A stretch of DNA of 39,970 nucleotides from Phycisphaerales bacterium (GTDB taxonomy: Bacteria > Planctomycetota > Phycisphaerae > Sedimentisphaerales > Anaerobacaceae): NCBI GenBank assembly GCA_003170415.1, contig PMZJ01000038.1:19341-59310 (forward strand), in the 5' to 3' direction. Within the stretch, counting starts at the first letter, position 1. Each line of letters opens with the position of its first letter. A program made the translations under genes and the position numbers. This document shows, in pieces, positions 24,505 through 32,477 of this stretch. The notes beneath the pieces are model-generated. The model was not told the DNA's origin, did no database searches, and was given only the letters and a program-made list of their open reading frames with translations.

Positions 24505-25442
24505 TTTGACGCCTCGCTTAATGCGTCGCTCAGCCGGTTAACTACATTGTCCAGCATCGCTATATAATCCTTGACCTGTTCATTGACGGCGTTGGGAACA
24601 ACGACCACTTTTGCGCCGGTCTTCTTTGCCACTGCCTCCGCGTCATCGCGGTTATAAAACGGCTCCATCAAAATGACCCCGGCCTTTTCCGATTTCATTA
24701 TGTTTATTACTTCGAGGATGTGCTTCGGTCCCGGCGGAATTCCCGGTTTCGGCTCAAGCTCCGCCACCACGTCAAGGTTGAATCGATTGGCGAAATAGGG
24801 CCAACTGCGATGATAGGTGACAATTCTTGAATGTTCAAATGGCTTGAGTTTGGCAACCCATCCGGCCATAGCGGTATCCAGCTTTGAAAGAAACGCCGCC
24901 AGATTACGGTCATAATCTCCAGCGTGCTCGGGGTCAAGCTGTTTGAGGCGTTGGCAGATGTTTTTCGCTATGATCCTGCCGTTGTAAGGGTCGAGCCAGT
25001 AATGCGGGTTGCCCAAAGGATGAACGTCGCCCATAGAACGGTCCACCTTGCCGGTGGGAACTTCGAGTTTCATAATTCCTTCGGAAGCGTCCAAATGGCC
25101 CGGCGTGTTGATTTGTATCCGCGGATTACGCGAGCCCTGAAGAATCAAACCCTCATAACCGATTTCCAGTTCCATGCCCACGCATATCCAAAGGTCCGCT
25201 TTCCTGGCCTTCATCATATAACTTGGTTTGGCCTGAATAAAATGCGGGTCTTCATCTCCGCTCCCGATGGAGGTAACCGAAACGTGTTCGCCGCCCACCG
25301 ACTCTGCTATTGAAGCAAGGTTTGTGGTCGTTGTTACAACATTTAATTTGTCCGCACCAAAACACCGGCAGGGGGGCAGGATAAACAAGACGCTCAAAAT
25401 GAAGCAGGATAAAAGTGCCCATTGGAATTTAATCGAATTCAT
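24501..25442 (-). CDS. znuA: Metal-binding periplasmic protein (ZnuA/TroA family)
   Basis: About 313 residues. ATG 25442 is chosen because GGAG lies seven bases upstream and a signal peptide follows (FQWALLSCFILSVLFILPPCRCFGA). The cluster A-I binding-protein fold is shown by VVTTTTNLASIAESVGGEHV, the first metal His in EDPHFIQAKPSYM, the second in GNPHYWLDPYN, the third in YHRSWPYFANRF, and the acidic ligand region MEPFYNRDDAE. The His-rich loop of many zinc-specific ZnuA proteins is absent, so metal preference is less certain. It overlaps the permease gene by four bases and follows the porin gene by 17 bases. Confidence 0.92.
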   Translation of the reverse strand: MNSIKFQWALLSCFILSVLFILPPCRCFGADKLNVVTTTTNLASIAESVGGEHVSVTSIGSGDEDPHFIQAKPSYMMKARKADLWICVGMELEIGYEGLILQGSRNPRIQINTPGHLDASEGIMKLEVPTGKVDRSMGDVHPLGNPHYWLDPYNGRIIAKNICQRLKQLDPEHAGDYDRNLAAFLSKLDTAMAGWVAKLKPFEHSRIVTYHRSWPYFANRFNLDVVAELEPKPGIPPGPKHILEVINIMKSEKAGVILMEPFYNRDDAEAVAKKTGAKVVVVPNAVNEQVKDYIAMLDNVVNRLSDALSEASK

Positions 25443-25459
25443 AATTTGTCTCCTTCTTA

Positions 25460-26815
25460 TTAGTATTGATGTGCCGGATGCAGCCCGATTAGGAAGTCCG
25501 CCTGAAGCCATATCTCATTTCTGTTTACATTGCCCGCGTAATTCTCACCGTCGGTATGCTCAAACTGCGCACGCCAGAACATAAATTCGCTCTGGTGAAA
25601 CGTCAGGCCCGTTGTGTAAGAATTCTCATGCAAGCTGCTGCTGTCGGGAAACTGAGTATAATCGTAGCGTCCGAATATGCTCCATTCCCTGTTGAACTGA
25701 TATTCCAGCGAGCTGTACATACCGTGCGCGTTCACCGTGTCCTCGGCCCCTTCTTCCTTCTGGCTGAACAAAATTTCGTTCATCCACGTCAGCGATTTAT
25801 AAAGGCCGTATTGCGGGTCCCGCCATTTGTAGGTCAAATCCAGTCCTTCCACATTTGACCGGTTTCCTCCGCCAGTGTTTGCATCATTGTCACCTGTGGC
25901 GAAACTGCCGCCGAGTTCAATGCTGGATGCTCTGTCTATGTCGAAGAAATTCTTCAGGTGTGTAACATACATCAAACTGTGCGCCTCGTCCCCGGCAAAA
26001 ATTGCGTCGTTGCCGTTGTTTTGCACGTCAAACGTAAGCTGAATATAATTGTCCCACGGATTGGGCACTAACCACGAAAGCTCCGCACCGCCGTCGTTTA
26101 ATCCGTCGTCGCCGAAGAATTTTCTGATTACGTTGGGCTTGTCAACCCAGGGCATGGCGTGGGTATGAAACATATTGGCTTTTCCGAAAACCGAGTAGAA
26201 TTTGCCGAACCTTGCCTGCAGGTCGTATGGCAGGTCTGTGTATGTGAAATATCCTTCTTCAATATCAGGGTTATAGGAGCCGTCATCCTGCCTCTCTATA
26301 CTTAGAATTAAATCCGCACGTCCGTATGGGTCAACAGGATTGGAAAATCCGAACTCAACTTCCCTGAGCTGGGCCTTTGCGGTCTTGCTGCCTGCGATAG
26401 TATCAGGCGTTTCGCCTCTGGGCGTCGGCCCGCCGTGAAAAATAAAATCGCCTATCGCCGAAATATCAGGATTAGAGCTCTGAAAGCCCGACGAGGCCGC
26501 GGCCTGCGGTTTTTCAATATACGCGGTGGCCGCCGTAGCGGGTTGATTTGGCTCAATCGCTTTCGTTTCCTGATTACTTCCCTTTGCTGTCCCGCTCCGG
26601 TTTTCTTTCAAAAGCTCGATTTCTTCTCTGAGCAATTTTATCTCTTCGGTGTGCCTTTCATTTGCGTCCTTCATTTGCTGTTGAAGTTCGGCCACCTGCC
26701 CTCGTAACGACTGCATTTCACTGTCAGCCGCATTTACCTGCTCTGCTCGACCTGCGCCGGCAAATAACAGGATTGTTAAAAAATAGAAACCATACTTGAT
26801 GGCTCGTGTATTCAT
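25460..26815 (-). CDS. Outer-membrane porin-like beta-barrel with N-terminal coiled coil
   Basis: About 451 residues. ATG 26815 is chosen because GGAG lies eight bases upstream and a signal peptide follows (YGFYFLTILLFAGAGRA). Residues ~30-70 form a heptad-like coiled coil (MQSLRGQVAELQQQM, EEIKLLREEIELLKEN). A low-complexity linker rich in Pro, Ala and Thr is next. The remaining ~320 residues show alternating-polarity strands typical of a porin (REVEFGFSNPVDPYGRADLIL, LQARFGKFYSVFGKAN), ending in an aromatic residue, Tyr. Placement between a Fur/Zur-type regulator and znuA suggests metal entry across the outer membrane; this is inference. Confidence 0.8.
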   Translation of the reverse strand: MNTRAIKYGFYFLTILLFAGAGRAEQVNAADSEMQSLRGQVAELQQQMKDANERHTEEIKLLREEIELLKENRSGTAKGSNQETKAIEPNQPATAATAYIEKPQAAASSGFQSSNPDISAIGDFIFHGGPTPRGETPDTIAGSKTAKAQLREVEFGFSNPVDPYGRADLILSIERQDDGSYNPDIEEGYFTYTDLPYDLQARFGKFYSVFGKANMFHTHAMPWVDKPNVIRKFFGDDGLNDGGAELSWLVPNPWDNYIQLTFDVQNNGNDAIFAGDEAHSLMYVTHLKNFFDIDRASSIELGGSFATGDNDANTGGGNRSNVEGLDLTYKWRDPQYGLYKSLTWMNEILFSQKEEGAEDTVNAHGMYSSLEYQFNREWSIFGRYDYTQFPDSSSLHENSYTTGLTFHQSEFMFWRAQFEHTDGENYAGNVNRNEIWLQADFLIGLHPAHQY

Positions 26816-26910
26816 TTGCCTGTCTCCATAAATCCATAGGATAATAGAAAGTCCCCGCAACTGACCGATAATGGTTTTGGCGGGAAAAACAAATGTGGTA
26901 TTAACCTGGA

Positions 26911-27213
26911 TTAGGAGACAACCGGCGGGGCACGAGAATCTGAGAGACCCGGTATTGAAATCGCGAACGCAACTTCGATATGAAATATCAAACTCTGTTC
27001 GCAAACAGGATACTGAATAATAGCTGTTTGTTCTTCGACCGTTATGCTATGGGGCAGCGAAAGCAACTGCTGGCAAATCGGGCATTCGTGCGAATCGTGC
27101 CCGGCGTGGTGCTCTTCACATAAAAGATGTATGAACAGCAGGGCCTGTGTCGCAAGCAGCGAGAAGAGCAGTGTCGCCGTCAATATCAGTATCGTTCTCG
27201 TTGTTTTGCTCAT
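26911..27213 (-). CDS. Small Cys/His-rich single-span protein (DUF2946-like)
   Basis: A 100-residue protein starting at ATG 27213, 11 bases after the fur stop. One membrane span (TILILTATLLFSLLATQALLF) is followed by HLLCEEHHAGHDSHECPICQ, a cluster of Cys and His that could bind metal outside the membrane, then a hydrophobic tail segment. The layout resembles DUF2946-type proteins found near metal uptake genes. A longer reading from 27387 would run over the fur coding sequence and is rejected. Its location between the regulator and the porin suggests a part in zinc handling. Confidence 0.7.
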   Translation of the reverse strand: MSKTTRTILILTATLLFSLLATQALLFIHLLCEEHHAGHDSHECPICQQLLSLPHSITVEEQTAIIQYPVCEQSLIFHIEVAFAISIPGLSDSRAPPVVS

Positions 27214-27224
27214 TACAGACGTTC

Positions 27225-27647
27225 CTATGCGCACTCCGGACACAAACCTTCTAATCGCACCTGTTGCCGCTGTATCACAAAACCAGCCGGTGCGCTTGTC
27301 GCCATTGAAACCGACACGTCGTGCATACAGCTTGTCCTGCCGCAGCCCGTGCAGACAAAGTGCGGATGACACTGATGCTCGGTGCATTTGTCTGCAAGCT
27401 CGTAATACTGGCTTCTTTCTCCGACAAACGCCTTATGCACCAGGCCGGATACGACCATATTTTCCAGTGTTCGATACACCGTTACCTTATTAGGCCTTGT
27501 GTTACCCATAGCCGAAACAATCTCATCCGCCGTCTGCGGCCTGTTGCCAGCCAGCAAAATCTCCAGAATCGTCCTCCTCGGCCCCGTTCGCTTCAACTTC
27601 GCCGAATCAAGAAGATTGTCTATTCTTTCTTTTAACTGCGATTTCAT
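27225..27647 (-). CDS. Fur family metalloregulator (probable Zur)
   Basis: A 140-residue regulator with a winged-helix N-terminus (RTGPRRTILEILLAGNRPQTADEIV, NKVTVYRTLENMVVSGLVHK) and a Fur dimerisation domain. Zinc-site residues stand out: HQCHPHFVCTGCG and a C-terminal CPEC, the paired CxxC structural site. Downstream on the same strand lie a Cys/His membrane protein, porin, ZnuA and ZnuB. That context favours zinc sensing (Zur) over iron, since iron uptake in this window is paired with a DtxR-type protein instead. A palindrome at 28543-28557 is its best candidate operator. Confidence 0.88.
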   Translation of the reverse strand: MKSQLKERIDNLLDSAKLKRTGPRRTILEILLAGNRPQTADEIVSAMGNTRPNKVTVYRTLENMVVSGLVHKAFVGERSQYYELADKCTEHQCHPHFVCTGCGRTSCMHDVSVSMATSAPAGFVIQRQQVRLEGLCPECA

Positions 27648-27697
27648 TGTTTCTTTCTATGCCGTCCAAATTGTCAACTGGTTGGGCAGAAGTCAGC

Positions 27698-28423
27698 TTA
27701 AACGAATTTGCTAACAAGAAAAATAAATAACAGCCCTAATGCGGTGAGGCCAATCATTTTCAGGGAAGAATGTTTGCTGTGCGCCTGCGGCAAAATATCG
27801 CTTGCGCCAATGTACATCAGGAAACCCCCGAAAAAGCCCAGATATAGAACGAGGAAATAAGGCGGCAGGGTGAAAAGCAGCGTCGAAGCAGCCCCCAGAA
27901 TCGGGGTCATGGAATCGAGTAGTAAAAACCATTTGGCCCTTCGAGGACTGTTTTTGTTCACTAATACTAATGCGACCGTGTTCATACCATCCGTGAAATC
28001 GTGAGATATGACTGCGATAGCTATCAGGATGCCGGTTGAAGAGCCGGCCTGAAAACCCAGGCCGATACCGACGCCGTCCATAAAGCTGTGGCCTGCAAGT
28101 GCAAGGGCGGAAAGGATTCCCACCTGCGGATGCTTGTGGTCGGCGTATTCTTCCTCGTGGGCGTGGTGAATAAGGATGGTTTTTTCGAGGACGTGGAAAA
28201 TCATATAGCCGGCCACAAAAGCAATCATCGCACCTGTCGGGTCAAAATTATGTTCTTTGACCTCGTTTATTATTTCCGGCATAATGTCAAAGCTGAAAAC
28301 GCCGACAAGTACCCCCGCGGTGAAGCACATAATGGTGTGCAGTTTGTCCTTGAATTTGATAGAGAACAATCCGCCGATAAAAGTGGAGAAAAATGTTGCG
28401 ATTGAAAATATAACAGCTTCCAT
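27698..28423 (-). CDS. ZIP family metal transporter
   Basis: A 241-residue integral membrane protein of the ZIP group that imports zinc or related divalent ions. ATG 28423 opens directly on a membrane span (VIFSIATFFSTFIGGLF) and has AGGAG upstream; an earlier start would add a non-homologous extension. The central metal-site helices are present as AGHSFMDGVGIGLGF and ISHDFTDGMN, and a His/Glu-rich loop (HHAHEEEYADHKH) precedes them. It is divergent from the CcdA-like gene, with the candidate Zur palindrome between them, and sits just upstream of the Fur-family gene on the same strand. Confidence 0.9.
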   Translation of the reverse strand: MEAVIFSIATFFSTFIGGLFSIKFKDKLHTIMCFTAGVLVGVFSFDIMPEIINEVKEHNFDPTGAMIAFVAGYMIFHVLEKTILIHHAHEEEYADHKHPQVGILSALALAGHSFMDGVGIGLGFQAGSSTGILIAIAVISHDFTDGMNTVALVLVNKNSPRRAKWFLLLDSMTPILGAASTLLFTLPPYFLVLYLGFFGGFLMYIGASDILPQAHSKHSSLKMIGLTALGLLFIFLVSKFV

Positions 28424-28752
28424 AAATTCGCAAGCTCCTGATAGATAAGAAACTATCTCAAAATACAAAACGCCATTCCAACCGCTTCTAACGTCTGAAA
28501 TCCGCAATATCGTTTCTAACGTTGTCTGCCATTATAACTAAATGCAACTGAGTTGCAACAACATTTTTACATAATTTTGTGTTGTTTGTGTAACATCTTG
28601 TAAATACTAATCTTATATGCCATATACGCCGGATGTCTTACCCGTTTCTTGTCTCAAATTGTGCAATTCCTTTGCTTAAGTCCCTCTCTGATTAGTCCGA
28701 AAAACTATTGTCGTATTCGCGTTTTGATTGGTATGGAAAAGGGTTTTTTTGA
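28424..28752. other. Divergent regulatory region between ZIP and CcdA-like genes
   Basis: This 329-base AT-leaning gap holds the palindrome at 28543-28557 and several T-rich stretches that could contain promoters in both directions. No gene is seen. Confidence 0.5.
28543..28557. promoter_or_regulatory. Candidate Zur operator TGCAACT-g-AGTTGCA
   Basis: A perfect 7-1-7 palindrome lies 120 bases before the ZIP start and about 200 bases before the CcdA-like start. Fur-family operators are AT-leaning dyads of this size. The binding protein is inferred from the adjacent Fur/Zur-type gene. Confidence 0.5.
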
Positions 28753-29463
28753 ATGATTTCTAATATCCAAAAGTTGATTTCTGATACGCCGCTATTGATT
28801 GTTTCTGTCGTCTTTGTGACGGGAGTCCTCACCTCGCTTAGCTCAAGCACAATTGTGCGTGTCCCCGTGGCGCTCGGTTTCATCGCCGGGGCGACAGAAT
28901 CGAAGAAAAAAGCCCTGTTCGTTACTTTCCTTTTTATCTTTGGCCTTGTCACTGCCTGCACCGTTTTGGGATTGTTTCTCGGAATGGTTGGTCGGGTCGC
29001 CTTCACGATTATCCAGTGCAATAAGTACATATTCTATCTGCTCGGCTTCCTGCTTTTCGTCTTTGGATTGTTCATCGCCGGCCTGCTCAAAATCAAACGT
29101 CTCCCTAACATCCTCCAGTTCCGCGAAAGTTTCAAACACGCCACATTTTTCCGCGCGTTTTTCTTCGGAACATTCTTCGCCCTTATCGAAATACCAACCT
29201 GTCCGACAAGCGCCGGCCTGCTCCTTATGCTCGCCAGTTTGGTCGTTACACATAATCTCGCGCAGTATTCCGTACTGATATTTGTCAGTTTCGCCCTCGG
29301 CCAGAGCTTGCCTGTCCTCGCCGTCGCGCTGTCCGCAAGTTTGGTCAAAACCGACGTGATTATGTTCCTGACAATGAAAATCCAGCGCGTCGAAGACCAC
29401 ATTGATTTCATCGCGGGCAATATGCTGATTACGCTCGGAATCTATTATCTTGTTATCGCCTGA
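28753..29463 (+). CDS. CcdA/DsbD-like membrane protein lacking the first redox Cys
   Basis: A 236-residue, six-span membrane protein of the cytochrome-c-biogenesis CcdA family, which passes electrons from cytoplasmic thioredoxin to periplasmic thiol proteins. The first half begins FVTGVLTSLSSSTIVRVPVALGFIAG, where the family usually has SPC followed by Pro residues. The matching motif in the second half, FALIEIPTCPTSAGLLLM, keeps its Cys. With one of the two core Cys replaced by Ser/Thr, normal disulfide transfer is doubtful. AAGGG lies nine bases before the ATG. A TPR protein gene follows directly. Confidence 0.75.
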   Translation: MISNIQKLISDTPLLIVSVVFVTGVLTSLSSSTIVRVPVALGFIAGATESKKKALFVTFLFIFGLVTACTVLGLFLGMVGRVAFTIIQCNKYIFYLLGFLLFVFGLFIAGLLKIKRLPNILQFRESFKHATFFRAFFFGTFFALIEIPTCPTSAGLLLMLASLVVTHNLAQYSVLIFVSFALGQSLPVLAVALSASLVKTDVIMFLTMKIQRVEDHIDFIAGNMLITLGIYYLVIA

Positions 29464-29475
29464 GTGAATTTAACT

Positions 29476-30087
29476 ATGATGTCTGAAGACGACAAACTTG
29501 AAAGTATGCTCGCCGACCCCTGGCTCGCTAAGCCGCGGACAAGATGGCCTTTAAGTATCCTGCTTGTTCTGGTCGCCCTCTTCGCCCTTAAACCAATTAT
29601 TATTAACCGTCTCATCTCCCGCGCAGAGGCCTACTCCTCAAATAGTATGTTCAATAATGCCGAAAGGGAGTGCCAAAAGGCCATCTTCCTCGATGGTGAC
29701 AACGCCCGCGCCTGGAACATACTCGGCGGCGCCTACAAAAGCCAGGGTGACATCCAGAACGCCGTCTCTACCTACCTCAATGCCATTAACGCCAACCCTG
29801 CCAATAAAGTCGCGCATTTCAGGGTCGCGATGTTATTTGTCCTCGAAAAGGATTATCGCAGGGCCATCCCTCATTTTGAACTGATTAGAATCCTCGGCCC
29901 CGAATCGCCCGCCGCACTCGCCTGTGACTCGTTCTCATACTATCGTGCCTCGCTCGAAATGCTGTCGCTCTGTTATGAAAAAACAGGAAAACCCGACAAA
30001 ATCCAGGATATCCTCAAAGACCTCACCAGAACATTCCCCGGCTGTTCAAAAGACGACGACATACTCCAATTCCAGAACGCAAAATAG
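29476..30087 (+). CDS. Membrane-anchored TPR protein
   Basis: About 203 residues from ATG 29476; a GTG at 29464 and ATG 29479 are alternatives. A short cytoplasmic head (EDDKLESMLADPWLAKP) is followed by a single membrane span (WPLSILLVLVALFALKPIII), then three to four tetratricopeptide repeats (NAERECQKAIFLDGDNARAW, DIQNAVSTYLNAINANP, DYRRAIPHFELIRILGPES). TPR proteins hold other proteins together; partner and process are unknown here. It begins within 12 bases of the CcdA-like stop, so the two are probably one operon. Confidence 0.8.
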   Translation: MMSEDDKLESMLADPWLAKPRTRWPLSILLVLVALFALKPIIINRLISRAEAYSSNSMFNNAERECQKAIFLDGDNARAWNILGGAYKSQGDIQNAVSTYLNAINANPANKVAHFRVAMLFVLEKDYRRAIPHFELIRILGPESPAALACDSFSYYRASLEMLSLCYEKTGKPDKIQDILKDLTRTFPGCSKDDDILQFQNAK

Positions 30088-30157
30088 CAATCGCTCTCTG
30101 CGCACCAAAATTTTACTATTCACTTTTTGCTCGAACCAGATATGATAGTCCCTGATT

Positions 30158-31135
30158 ATGAAAGTCCTGAAAACTGTATCTGAGCTTGGTCAGTTGCCCG
30201 ATGGCTGCGTCCTCACTATCGGAAACTTCGACGGCGTCCACATCGGGCACCAGCAGAACATTAAAGTTACACGCGATATCGCGATGCTCGAGCGAACCTC
30301 TCTTGCCGTGATGACTTTTGAACCCCACCCCGTCGCTATTCTTCACCCCGAAAAAGCCCCCGGCGTCCTTACTCCGTTGCCTCTCAAAATTCATCTGCTG
30401 GAAAACTGCGGCGTCGATTACCTCATTATTCTCAGAGACACAACCAGCTTGCTTCGCCTCTCACCGATAGATTTTGTGGATAAATTCCTGCTAAAAGACG
30501 TCCGACCTACCGCTCTGGTAGAGGGCGATGACTTCCATTTCGGCATTAACCGTGCCGGGAATATCGATACCTTAAAACAAATGGCCGAACCCGACGGCTT
30601 TAACGTCGTCGTTGTCCCCCCAAAGCTCGTCAAACTCCCGACGGGCCAGTCCGTTCGCGTCTCAAGCACCACAATCCGTTATATGCTCCAAAGCGGCCAC
30701 GTCGCCGACGCCGCCGTCCTTATCGGCAGACATTATCGCCTCATTGGCCAAATCGTTCCCGGCAGAGGCAAAGGCAGACAACTCGGCTTCCCTACCCTCA
30801 ATATGAAAATGCCCTCTCAGATTATCCCGCAGGAAGGCGTTTACGCCGGCTACTGTCTCATCGGTGCCGACGAAGATGATGTCTGCCGTTCAGATAACCG
30901 CCTGCCTTCTGTCTTCAGCATCGGTCAGGCCATTACCTTCGGCGACCAGCACGCCCAGCTCATCGAAGCGCACGTCCTCGATACCAAACTCGACGACGCG
31001 ACGGGCCAATGGATGGCGATGGATTTCGTCAAATGCATCAGGCAGCAGCATCGCTTCGAATCACCCCAGGCGCTCGCCGCTCAAATCGCCAAAGATTGCG
31101 ATTCAGCAAAACAAATCCTGGCCAAACAACACTAA
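30158..31135 (+). CDS. ribF: Bifunctional riboflavin kinase / FAD synthetase
   Basis: A 325-residue RibF producing FMN then FAD. The N-terminal adenylyltransferase domain has TIGNFDGVHIGHQ, MTFEPHPVAIL and EGDDFHFGINRAG. The C-terminal kinase domain has GQIVPGRGKGRQLGFPTLN and PQEGVYAGY. The IgQAiTFG segment near the end matches the family's substrate loop. No flavin riboswitch is evident in the 70-base upstream gap. The corC-like gene follows after 15 bases. Confidence 0.95.
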   Translation: MKVLKTVSELGQLPDGCVLTIGNFDGVHIGHQQNIKVTRDIAMLERTSLAVMTFEPHPVAILHPEKAPGVLTPLPLKIHLLENCGVDYLIILRDTTSLLRLSPIDFVDKFLLKDVRPTALVEGDDFHFGINRAGNIDTLKQMAEPDGFNVVVVPPKLVKLPTGQSVRVSSTTIRYMLQSGHVADAAVLIGRHYRLIGQIVPGRGKGRQLGFPTLNMKMPSQIIPQEGVYAGYCLIGADEDDVCRSDNRLPSVFSIGQAITFGDQHAQLIEAHVLDTKLDDATGQWMAMDFVKCIRQQHRFESPQALAAQIAKDCDSAKQILAKQH

Positions 31136-31150
31136 TAAAGGTGAATTGAT

Positions 31151-32461
31151 ATGTTCAGTTATGAGCTTGGCGTAATAATTTTAATGCTTATTTTGAACGC
31201 GATATTTACCGCGTATGAAATGGGTCTCGCCACCATCTCGCGTTCCAGGATTGCCATTTTCGTCAATGAGCACAAAAAGGGCGCAACTGATGCCGCCTTT
31301 ATGAAGGACCGCATGGAGGCCAGTTTGGCCGTCATCCAGCTCGGCGTTACACTGTTTACTACTATTGCTGCCGCCACTGGTGGCGTTGGTGCGCAGGACG
31401 CCTTTGCTCCATATCTTGCCCAGCACTGGCATATCTCGATGGCGCTGGCAAAGGTCACTGCCGTTACATTTGTTATTATCCCGCTGACGCTTGTCACCAT
31501 CGTCTTTGTTGAGCTTGTTCCAAAGATGTTCGCGCTAAGCAACAAGGAATGGATTGTCCTGCGGCTTTCGCCTTTTATGAAAATCTTGGCGAAAATCATC
31601 GACCCCCTTGTCTCTGTTATCGAGTTTGTCGTCAAAAAAATCGTCGCTGCCATTGCCAGAATGCAGCCGGAAACCCGCGATGCACAGCTTCCCTGGCTCC
31701 ACGAGCTTCGCGCCGCCGTCTCGCTGGCGCGCACGTCCAAACTTATGGGCGAACGTGAGGAAAAAATCGTTCTTGCCGCCGCTCACCTCTCCAGCCACCT
31801 CGTCCGCGACATTATGCTTCCCGCACAGGACATATCTATGATTTACGTCGGCAACACTTTGTCCCACGCCCTTGTCAAAGCGCACCTCGATATGCACACG
31901 CGTTTCCCCATTTGTATGGTCGAAAACGACCCGCAGACAATCGAGCGTTACCTCAACTTCAAGGATATTGTCTCGGCCCTGCGGGTAAACCCCTCCGACC
32001 CGACCATCAAAGGTATTTCCCGCCCCATCACCAGGGTCAGGGAGGATATGCCTCTCTCGAAACTGCTCGAAATGATGATACAGGAAAAAACCCACATCGT
32101 TATCATCGTTTCCGCCGAAAACGTCGTCCTCGGTATGATTACCCTCGAAGACATAATTGAGGAGCTTGTCGGCGAAATAGAAGACGAATTTGACCGCCTC
32201 CCAACGCATATTCATCCCGCCGGCGTCGGCTGGATTATGGGCGGAGGCGTCCTGATGACCACCGTTGCCTCCACTGCCGGCCTCGACTGGTCTGCCAAAT
32301 TCACCGGCCGCGTCCCCACCCTCGCCGAATGGTGCAATCAAACCTTCGGCGCGCCTCTCAAAGGCGGCGAAACCATCGAATCCGACAACCTGCGGGTAGT
32401 CCCCAGAAAATTCCGCCGCAAAAAACTCCAGGAAGCTATCGTCTCTGTTATCTCTTCATAG
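31151..32461 (+). CDS. CNNM/CorC-type (hemolysin-C family) transporter
   Basis: A 436-residue protein. It has an N-terminal CNNM/DUF21 membrane domain with about three to four spans (YELGVIILMLILNAIFTAYEMG, VTFVIIPLTLVTIVFVELVPK), a CBS pair (VRDIMLPAQDISMIY..., and the second ending HIVIIVSAENVVLGMITLEDIIEELVGEIEDE) and a C-terminal CorC_HlyC domain (FTGRVPTLAEWCNQ). Proteins of this family are linked to Mg2+/Co2+ efflux or membrane metal balance. AAGGTG lies seven bases before the ATG. Long minus-strand open frames overlapping it are shadows. Confidence 0.93.
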   Translation: MFSYELGVIILMLILNAIFTAYEMGLATISRSRIAIFVNEHKKGATDAAFMKDRMEASLAVIQLGVTLFTTIAAATGGVGAQDAFAPYLAQHWHISMALAKVTAVTFVIIPLTLVTIVFVELVPKMFALSNKEWIVLRLSPFMKILAKIIDPLVSVIEFVVKKIVAAIARMQPETRDAQLPWLHELRAAVSLARTSKLMGEREEKIVLAAAHLSSHLVRDIMLPAQDISMIYVGNTLSHALVKAHLDMHTRFPICMVENDPQTIERYLNFKDIVSALRVNPSDPTIKGISRPITRVREDMPLSKLLEMMIQEKTHIVIIVSAENVVLGMITLEDIIEELVGEIEDEFDRLPTHIHPAGVGWIMGGGVLMTTVASTAGLDWSAKFTGRVPTLAEWCNQTFGAPLKGGETIESDNLRVVPRKFRRKKLQEAIVSVISS

Positions 32462-32477
32462 CCATAAGGAACGCGAA

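Noticed and set aside
28843-29400. 185-codon minus-strand open frame over the CcdA-like gene
   Set aside because: It is charged low-complexity text opposite hydrophobic codons, typical of an antisense shadow.
31535-32341. 268-codon open frame on the minus strand across the CorC-type gene
   Set aside because: It lies fully antisense to a well-supported gene, has low-complexity Gly/Asp-rich text and no family match.
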